Below are positions 1-5,897 of a DNA stretch of 5,897 bases, in pieces. The notes beneath the pieces were generated by a model that did not search any database, was not told where the DNA came from, and saw nothing but the letters and a program-made list of their open reading frames with translations. This DNA is from Reyranella sp. (GTDB lineage: Bacteria > Pseudomonadota > Alphaproteobacteria > Reyranellales > Reyranellaceae): positions 1 to 5,897 of the forward strand of contig JAUXST010000942.1 of the NCBI GenBank assembly GCA_030679805.1, given 5' to 3'. Both the position numbers and the translations under genes were made by a program. How positions within the stretch are numbered: the stretch's first letter is position 1; every line of letters begins with the position of its first letter.

Positions 1-747
1 GCGATGCGCAATCTGCAGGTCTGCGTGCGTCGTGCCCATCGCGAAATCGCCGAGCGGGTCGTGGCCTCGCATGCCGCGGGGCTGAGTTCCCTGGTGTCCG
101 ACGAGCGCGATCTCGGCGTCACGCTGATCGACATGGGCGCCGGCACCACGTCGATCGCCGTCTTCTACGAGGGTCACCTCGTTCACGTCGATTCGATCCC
201 GGTTGGCGGCGATCACGTGACCCGCGACATCGCCCGCGGCCTGTCGACGCCGCTTGCCCACGCCGAGCGGATGAAGACCCAGATCGGCCGCGCTGTCGCC
301 AAGCCCAATGACGAGTACGACATCATCGACGTGCCGCTGATCGGCGAGGAGGATCGCACCCGGCCCAATCATATTCCGCGATCGATCCTGGTCGGCATCA
401 TTCGCCCGCGCATCGAGGAGACGTTCGAACTCGTGCGCAGCCGACTCGAGGCCAGCGGTGTGGATAAGTTGGCCGGCGGCCGGGCCGTTCTGGTGGGTGG
501 CGGTTGCCAACTCGACGGCGTTCCCGAGGTCGCTGCGGCTATTCTCAACAAGAAGGTCCGGACCGGAGCGCCGTTGCGCCTCGCAGGACTGGCCGATTCC
601 ACTGGCGGGCCTGCATTTTCCGCCGCCGCGGGATTGCTGTCGTTCGCCCTCCACCACCACGCGACGGCGCAAGCGCAGCCGGCATCGACGGAAGCCCAGG
701 CGAGTCGGATCGGTCGTATTGGCAGTTGGATTAGAGATAACTTTTAG
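1..747 (+). CDS. ftsA: Cell division protein FtsA, 3' part (start lies upstream of the window)
   Basis: FtsA is an actin-like ATPase that anchors FtsZ filaments to the cytoplasmic face of the inner membrane and recruits later division proteins. The frame is already open at base 1, and 248 residues are visible. Since the family is usually about 420 residues, the N-terminal 40% is missing. Seen in order: the NLQVCVRRAH segment and a SDERDLGV lead-in, the second phosphate-binding motif LIDMGAGTTSIAVF (about bases 121-162), the IPVGGDHVTRDIARGLSTP region, PRSILVGIIRPRIEE, and the nucleotide-binding glycine motif VLVGGGCQLDGV (about bases 487-522). The last 13 residues, RIGRIGSWIRDNF (bases 706-744), form the basic amphipathic helix that serves as the membrane-targeting sequence. 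They are joined to the core by a short His/Ala/Gln-rich linker. The stop is TAG at 745-747. The ATG at base 4 is internal, because homologous sequence would be expected to continue upstream. The identification is firm; only completeness is limited by the window edge. Confidence 0.97.
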   Translation, partial: AMRNLQVCVRRAHREIAERVVASHAAGLSSLVSDERDLGVTLIDMGAGTTSIAVFYEGHLVHVDSIPVGGDHVTRDIARGLSTPLAHAERMKTQIGRAVAKPNDEYDIIDVPLIGEEDRTRPNHIPRSILVGIIRPRIEETFELVRSRLEASGVDKLAGGRAVLVGGGCQLDGVPEVAAAILNKKVRTGAPLRLAGLADSTGGPAFSAAAGLLSFALHHHATAQAQPASTEAQASRIGRIGSWIRDNF

Positions 748-776
748 GCAATATGTTGTGTGGGACGTAAAAGTTC

Positions 777-789
777 CTACAGGCTGTAG
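777..789. repeat. Perfect 13-bp dyad CTACAG-G-CTGTAG
   Basis: The two 6-base arms (777-782 and 784-789) are exact reverse complements around one central G. The outer half-sites GTTGT (755-759) and ACAAC (790-794) are also complementary, so the dyad sits in a larger symmetric neighbourhood. With a single-base centre, a full 6-bp RNA hairpin is sterically impossible; only 4-5 pairs could form. No T-run follows. Both points favour a protein-binding DNA site over a terminator. The binding protein is unknown. Confidence 0.5.
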
Positions 790-818
790 ACAACGACAAG
801 AAAAAGCCGGTGGCGAGG

Positions 819-843
819 AAGGGTCTTTAATTAATAAAGGGTC
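819..843. repeat. Direct repeat AAGGGTC x2 around an AT-rich inverted repeat
   Basis: AAGGGTC occurs at 819-825 and again at 837-843, 18 bp apart start to start. Between and overlapping the copies, CTTTA (825-829) and TAAAG (835-839) form an inverted repeat around ATTAA. This is the most AT-rich patch in the window and lies about 50-75 bp before the ftsZ start. It could be part of a promoter or a regulator site, but short repeats like this can also arise by chance. Confidence 0.35.
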
Positions 844-882
844 CGCGTCGCTACTCCGAGCAGATACCCCCCTCGTTTGCGT

Positions 883-886
883 GGAG
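883..886 (+). promoter_or_regulatory. Ribosome binding site of ftsZ (GGAG), decides the start
   Basis: GGAG, within GTGGAGAAAG, lies 8 bases before the ATG at 895, which is ideal Shine-Dalgarno spacing. An in-frame TTG at 877 would lie upstream of this element and has no comparable site, so the ATG at 895 is preferred. Confidence 0.8.
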
Positions 887-894
887 AAAGCCGA

Positions 895-2658
<1,764 letters not shown>

Positions 2659-2661
2659 CGC

Positions 2662-2676
2662 AGAACTGAGAGTTCT
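2662..2676 (+). repeat. Small hairpin AGAACT-GAG-AGTTCT just after ftsZ
   Basis: A perfect 6-bp inverted repeat with a 3-base loop begins 3 bases after the ftsZ stop. No T-run follows, so it is not itself a terminator. It sits 14 bases upstream of the main terminator stem. It might protect the ftsZ mRNA 3' end from exonucleases, but that role is inferred. Confidence 0.4.
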
Positions 2677-2690
2677 CCACGCATCCTATC

Positions 2691-2717
2691 GAGGGGCCGT
2701 TCGGCCCCTCTTTTTTT
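2691..2717 (+). terminator. Rho-independent terminator downstream of ftsZ
   Basis: The perfect 8-bp, G/C-rich stem GAGGGGCC (2691-2698) pairs with GGCCCCTC (2703-2710) around a GTTC loop and is followed directly by seven Ts (2711-2717). This is a classic intrinsic terminator for the plus strand. It should end most ftsZ transcripts and uncouple ftsZ from bamD-recN-ligA. Confidence 0.93.
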
Positions 2718-2730
2718 GGCTGCCGCGTGA

Positions 2731-2736
2731 TATAAC
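2731..2736 (+). promoter_or_regulatory. Possible -10 element (TATAAC) for bamD
   Basis: TATAAC resembles a sigma-70 -10 box and lies 30 bases before the bamD start, just after the terminator, where a new promoter would be needed. The sequence 17 bp upstream (CTCTTT) is a poor -35, so support is weak. Confidence 0.25.
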
Positions 2737-2766
2737 CCGGCGGCACATCGGTTTGACGGATGGGAA

Positions 2767-3597
2767 ATGTCGATAGCGGGCGTAGGTAGAAGTGGACGGG
2801 TTCTGGCAACGCTGGGGCTGGCGCTGGCGTGGCTGGCGCTGGGCTTGGCCGGTTGCGGCTCGTCGGACGACGACAAGAACTACGTCGAGACACCGGTCGA
2901 GGTGCTCTACAACAATGCGCTCGATCAGCTCAGCGTGCAGGAATACAAGAAGGCGGCGAAGGGATTCGAGGAAGTCGATCGCCAGCACCCCTATTCGGTG
3001 TGGGCCACCAAGGCCCAGCTCATGGCCGCCTTCGCCTACTATCAGTCGAACAAGTACGACGATGCCGTCATTGCGCTGGACCGCTTCATCCAGCTCCATC
3101 CCGGCCATCGCGACCTGGCCTATGCCTACTATCTGAAGGCGCTCTGCTACTACGAGCAGATCTCCGACGTCGGCCGCGACCAGCGCGTCACGCAGCAGGC
3201 GCTCGAAGCGCTGGCCGAAGTGGTCAAGCGCTTCTCCGGATCGCCGTATGCGCGCGATGCGCGCCTGAAGGTCGAACTCGCTATCGACCATCTGGCCGGC
3301 AAGGAGATGGCCGTCGGCCGCTATTACCAGGCGAATCAGCAATACGTCGGGGCGATCAATCGCTACCGCGTCGTGATCGAGCGCTACCAGACGACCACCC
3401 ATGTGCCGGAGGCGCTGCATCGGCTCGTCGAATGTTATCTGTCGCTGGGTGTGAAGAGCGAGGCCCAAGAGAACGCCGCCGTGCTCGGCTACAATTTTCC
3501 GGGCAGCGAATGGTACCAGGACAGCTACTTCCTGATGACCGGCGAAGGCCAAAAGCCGCCGGACGAGAAGTCCGGCTGGTTCTTTGGGCTGTTCTGA
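2767..3597 (+). CDS. bamD: Outer membrane assembly lipoprotein BamD (ComL/YfiO family)
   Basis: BamD is an essential TPR lipoprotein on the periplasmic side of the outer membrane. With BamA it folds and inserts beta-barrel proteins. The product is 276 residues (E. coli BamD is 245). It opens with a lipoprotein signal peptide: a short basic n-region with R8 and R11, a Leu/Ala-rich hydrophobic stretch (about 12-28), and the lipobox L27-A28-G29-C30, with C30 the predicted lipidated residue. The mature part begins with a Gly/Ser/Asp-rich tether and VETPVEVLYNNALDQL. It then carries successive TPR-like helical pairs, for example YKKAAKGFEEVDRQHPYS, YDDAVIALDRFIQLHPGH, ALEALAEVVKRFSGSPYA and YVGAINRYRVVIERYQTT. 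The ATG at 2767 has only a weak purine-rich element (GGA, 2758-2760), but it gives a complete signal peptide. The nearby ATG at 2760 runs into a stop after nine codons. In many alphaproteobacteria lpxC lies directly upstream; here it does not. recN follows after 9 bases. Confidence 0.95.
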   Translation: MSIAGVGRSGRVLATLGLALAWLALGLAGCGSSDDDKNYVETPVEVLYNNALDQLSVQEYKKAAKGFEEVDRQHPYSVWATKAQLMAAFAYYQSNKYDDAVIALDRFIQLHPGHRDLAYAYYLKALCYYEQISDVGRDQRVTQQALEALAEVVKRFSGSPYARDARLKVELAIDHLAGKEMAVGRYYQANQQYVGAINRYRVVIERYQTTTHVPEALHRLVECYLSLGVKSEAQENAAVLGYNFPGSEWYQDSYFLMTGEGQKPPDEKSGWFFGLF

Positions 3598-3606
3598 CAG
3601 GGCTGC

Positions 3607-5286
3607 ATGCTTGTCTCGCTTTCGATCCGTGACTTCGTCCTGATCGAGAAGCTCGACCTTGCCTTCGCGCGCGTCGGCAGGGGCGGCCTGGGAGTCCTCA
3701 CCGGCGAGACCGGCGCCGGCAAGTCGATCCTGATCGATGCCCTCGGCCTTGCGATGGGCGCCCGCGCCGACTCCGCCGCCGTGCGGCGCGGCGCCCTCCA
3801 GGCCTCGGTGGCGGCGTCGTTCGACCTGCCCAAGGCCCATCCCGTCCATGCCATCCTGGCCGATCAGGGGCTGGGCGATGAGGACGTCCTGACTCTGCGC
3901 CGCACGATCGGCGCCGACGGGAGAGGACGCGCTTTCGTCAACGACCAACCGGCATCGGTCGGGCTGTTGCGCCGGCTCGGCGATACCCTGGTCGAAATCC
4001 AGGGACAGATGGAGCAGCATGGCCTGCTCGATGTCGCCACGCATCGCACCTCACTCGATGCCTTCGCGGGTCTGGAGAAGCACGCGGACGCCGTTCGCAC
4101 GGCATGGCGGCAGTGGAGGGTGGCCGAGCAGGCGCGTGCCGAGGCGGAGGCGGCAGCCCAGGCGGCGCGGCGCGACGAGGATTTCCTGCGTCATGCCGTG
4201 ACGGAACTGGAGGCGCTGGCACCGCAGGCCGACGACGAGGAGAAGCTTGCCTCCGAACGGCAATTGCTGCGCGCCGGCAGCACGCTGGGCGAGGCTGTGG
4301 CACAGGCGCTCGCCGAGCTGGAGCAGGGCCGGGGAACGCTTGCCGCCTTGCGCACGGCCCATCGCCTGATCGAGCGCAATGTCGACAAGGCCGCCGGTCG
4401 TCTCGATGCGTCGCTCGCTGTGCTCGACCGGGCGCTGAGCGAGGCCACCGAAGCGCAGGCGCAGCTGGAAGCGGCGCGAGACGCGCTGGAGTTCGATCCG
4501 GCGCGGCTGGAGAAGATTGAGGAGCGGCTGTTCGCACTGCGCGCCTTGGCACGCAAACACAACGTCCCTGTGGCGGAACTGGCCGTGTTCGCCGGGAAGA
4601 TGACGGACCAGCTTGCCGCGCTCGACTCGGGCGAGGTCGGCCTGAGGCAGCTCGCGGCGGCGGCCAAGGCTGCGCGCGCGAGCTATGTGGCGGTCGCCGA
4701 GGCGCAATCGGCAGCCCGCCGCAAGGGTGCCACCCGGCTCGACCGGGCCGTGGCGGCCGAACTCGGGCCGCTCAAGCTCGAGAAGGCCAAGTTCGTCACC
4801 GAGCTGACGCCGCTGTCCGAGGCCGAATGGTCGGAGTCCGGCACCGACCGCATCCAGTTCATGGTCGCCACCAACCCCGGTACGCCGCCGGCGCCGATCG
4901 CCCGGATCGCATCGGGCGGTGAACTCTCGCGCTTCCTGCTGGCGCTAAAGGTCTGCCTGGCCAAGGTGGGCGATGCCGCCACCATCGTGTTCGACGAGGT
5001 CGACTCCGGCATTGGCGGCGCCACCGCGGCGGCCGTGGGTGAGCGCCTGAAAAGGCTCTCCCGCGACGTCCAGGTGCTGGTGGTGACTCATTCGCCGCAG
5101 GTCGCGGCCATCGCCGACCGGCACTGGCTGATCCGCAAAACCACGACCCGGAGTGCCGCCAGCACCGACGTGCTGGCGCTCGACGCCGAGGGCCGCCGCG
5201 AGGAGATCGCCCGCATGCTGTCGGGGGCCGAGGTGACGGCCGAGGCGCGGGCGGCGGCCGACCGCCTGCTGGCGACGGCGGAGTAG
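3607..5286 (+). CDS. recN: DNA repair protein RecN (SMC-like ATPase)
   Basis: RecN is a cytoplasmic SMC-family ATPase that acts early in recombinational repair of double-strand breaks. The 559-residue product has normal family length. The N-terminal half-domain carries Walker A GETGAGKS (33-40), the GRGRAFVNDQPAS strand, and the family-typical IQGQMEQHGLL stretch (about 131-141). A central Ala/Glu/Arg-rich region (about 155-370) is the coiled-coil arm; it includes the RecN-like DPARLEKIEERLFALRALARKH. The C-terminal half-domain has the ABC signature ASGGELSR (S436-R442 core), Walker B TIVFDEVDSG (459-468, with D463 and E464) and the switch histidine in VVTHS (H495). All ATPase motifs are intact. 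AGGG at 3599-3602 is a closely spaced but usable ribosome site. The 9-base gap from bamD implies co-transcription. I saw no alphaproteobacterial LexA box (GTTC-N7-GTTC) at the GTTC sites checked near the bamD and recN starts, so SOS control is not evident here. Confidence 0.97.
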   Translation: MLVSLSIRDFVLIEKLDLAFARVGRGGLGVLTGETGAGKSILIDALGLAMGARADSAAVRRGALQASVAASFDLPKAHPVHAILADQGLGDEDVLTLRRTIGADGRGRAFVNDQPASVGLLRRLGDTLVEIQGQMEQHGLLDVATHRTSLDAFAGLEKHADAVRTAWRQWRVAEQARAEAEAAAQAARRDEDFLRHAVTELEALAPQADDEEKLASERQLLRAGSTLGEAVAQALAELEQGRGTLAALRTAHRLIERNVDKAAGRLDASLAVLDRALSEATEAQAQLEAARDALEFDPARLEKIEERLFALRALARKHNVPVAELAVFAGKMTDQLAALDSGEVGLRQLAAAAKAARASYVAVAEAQSAARRKGATRLDRAVAAELGPLKLEKAKFVTELTPLSEAEWSESGTDRIQFMVATNPGTPPAPIARIASGGELSRFLLALKVCLAKVGDAATIVFDEVDSGIGGATAAAVGERLKRLSRDVQVLVVTHSPQVAAIADRHWLIRKTTTRSAASTDVLALDAEGRREEIARMLSGAEVTAEARAAADRLLATAE

Positions 5287-5292
5287 GCGGCG

Positions 5293-5897
5293 ATGTCGCG
5301 TGCCGCCAAGGTCGTGGCTTCGCTCGCGGTCGACGAACTGACCGAGCGTCAGGCGCGGGCCGAACACAAGCGGCTGGCCGACGAAATCGCCCATCACGAC
5401 AAGCTCTATCACGAGAAGGACGATCCGGAGATCTCGGATGCCGACTACGATCGGCTGCGCCAGCGGCTGAAGGCGATCGAGGAACGCTTCCCTCAACTCG
5501 TCGACATGTTCAGCCCGACGCAGAAGGTGGCGCCGACGCCGACCACGGCCTTCGCCAAGGTCAGGCACGTCCGCCCCATGCTGTCGCTCGACAATGCCTT
5601 CGCCGAGGAGGACTTGCAGGCCTTCCTCGAGAAGGTACACCGCGCGCTGGAGAAGGACACCGACCTCGCGGCGGACGCAGAAATCGCGCTTGCCTGCGAG
5701 CCCAAGATCGACGGGCTGTCGATCAGTCTGCGCTATGAGGACGGCGAACTCGTCGTCGGCGCCACACGCGGCGACGGAGCCACCGGCGAGGACGTCACGG
5801 CCAACCTGCGCACCGTGAAGGACATCCCGCAAACGCTGAAGCCTCACGGCAAGCAAGGGTTCCCGAAGTCGATCGACGTGCGCGGCGAGGTCTACAT
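5293..5897 (+). CDS. ligA: NAD+-dependent DNA ligase LigA, 5' part (runs off the window)
   Basis: LigA seals nicks in DNA, using NAD+ to adenylate its own active-site lysine, and is the essential replicative ligase. The first 201 residues or so are visible, of a family length near 670-700. Domain Ia residues that bind the NMN half of NAD+ are present: Y39-H40 and D49, Y52, D53 in YHEKDDPEISDADYD. The segment RPMLSLDNAF follows, then motif I, EPKIDG, with the predicted adenylated lysine K138. GATRGDGATGEDVTANLRTVKDIP and RGEVYM also match the adenylation domain. Compared with E. coli LigA (K115), there are about 17 extra residues at the N-terminus and a further 6 or so before motif I, probably the acidic/Ala stretch EKDTDLAADAEIA. 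The ATG at 5293 is 6 bases after the recN stop, and the ribosome site (AGG, 5285-5287) overlaps that stop, suggesting translational coupling. A GTG at 5314 is a possible alternative start. The C-terminal OB-fold, zinc finger, HhH and BRCT domains lie outside the window. Confidence 0.97.
   Translation, partial: MSRAAKVVASLAVDELTERQARAEHKRLADEIAHHDKLYHEKDDPEISDADYDRLRQRLKAIEERFPQLVDMFSPTQKVAPTPTTAFAKVRHVRPMLSLDNAFAEEDLQAFLEKVHRALEKDTDLAADAEIALACEPKIDGLSISLRYEDGELVVGATRGDGATGEDVTANLRTVKDIPQTLKPHGKQGFPKSIDVRGEVY

Larger units (their letters stand above)
748..894 (+). promoter_or_regulatory. ftsA-ftsZ intergenic region, candidate ftsZ control region
   Basis: This 147-bp non-coding gap is more AT-rich than the flanking genes, especially around 822-840. 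It contains a perfect 13-bp dyad (777-789), an AT-rich inverted repeat CTTTA-N5-TAAAG (825-839), and two copies of AAGGGTC (819-825 and 837-843). Its length, composition and dyads suggest that ftsZ has its own promoter or operator in addition to read-through from ftsA. I could not find a convincing -35/-10 pair: AT-rich hexamers such as TAATAA at 832-837 have no good -35 at 16-18 bp. A regulatory role is inference from position and symmetry. There is no T-run terminator between ftsA and ftsZ. Confidence 0.45.

Noticed and set aside
773..787. Alphaproteobacterial LexA box (GTTC-N7-GTTC) in the ftsA-ftsZ gap
   Set aside because: GTTC at 773-776 is followed after 7 bases by CTGT, not GTTC. The second half-site is missing.
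827..834. CtrA-type binding site (TTAA-N7-TTAA) before ftsZ
   Set aside because: Two TTAA half-sites are present but directly abutted (TTAATTAA), with no 7-base spacer, so the consensus is not met.
877..894. TTG at 877 as the ftsZ start, adding six residues
   Set aside because: The ribosome site GGAG (883-886) lies downstream of TTG and is ideally placed for ATG 895. The MTINLSLP opening matches the usual FtsZ N-terminus.
2686..4044. 452-codon minus-strand open frame across bamD and recN
   Set aside because: It spans the terminator, all of bamD, the bamD-recN gap and the recN start. It shows no known motif, and both plus-strand genes have clear family motifs. Open antisense frames are expected at this GC content.
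4945..5856. 303-codon minus-strand open frame across recN and ligA
   Set aside because: It lies opposite the Walker B region of recN and the start of ligA, both well supported. Its composition is Arg/Gly/Val-rich, typical of antisense frames.

Overview
The window is a high-GC stretch of a bacterial chromosome covering the distal end of a division and cell wall (dcw)-type cluster and the genes that follow it. All genes lie on the plus strand, in the order 'ftsA (3' part) - ftsZ - bamD - recN - ligA' (5' part). The organism is very probably an alphaproteobacterium. The reasons are the ftsA-ftsZ-bamD-recN-ligA order, an FtsZ with a very long Ala/Pro-rich linker ending in an IPAFLRRQAN-type C-terminal peptide, an alphaproteobacterial-style FtsA tail, and strong G/C bias at third codon positions. 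A free-living Rhodospirillales-like lineage would fit, but the sequence alone does not fix the genus.

Layout. Positions 1-747 hold the C-terminal 60% or so of ftsA, ending in its membrane-targeting amphipathic helix. A 147-bp gap (748-894) follows. It is noticeably more AT-rich than its surroundings and contains a perfect 13-bp dyad, a 7-bp direct repeat and an AT-rich inverted repeat, so it is the best candidate for ftsZ-specific control. ftsZ (895-2658) is complete. It is followed by a small hairpin and a textbook Rho-independent terminator (2691-2717). bamD (2767-3597), recN (3607-5286) and ligA (from 5293) are packed with gaps of only 9 and 6 bases and probably form one transcription unit.

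How the genes work together. FtsA tethers FtsZ polymers to the inner membrane at the division site. BamD is an outer-membrane lipoprotein of the beta-barrel assembly machine. RecN is an SMC-like ATPase acting in double-strand break repair. LigA is the NAD+-dependent DNA ligase needed for replication and repair. The window therefore pairs a division module with an envelope-biogenesis and DNA-maintenance module, separated by a terminator.

No mobile element, CRISPR array, tRNA or rRNA was seen, and no novel system is evident. The points most worth a second look are the absence of lpxC between ftsZ and bamD, where many alphaproteobacteria carry it, and the dyad and repeat structure in the ftsA-ftsZ gap.
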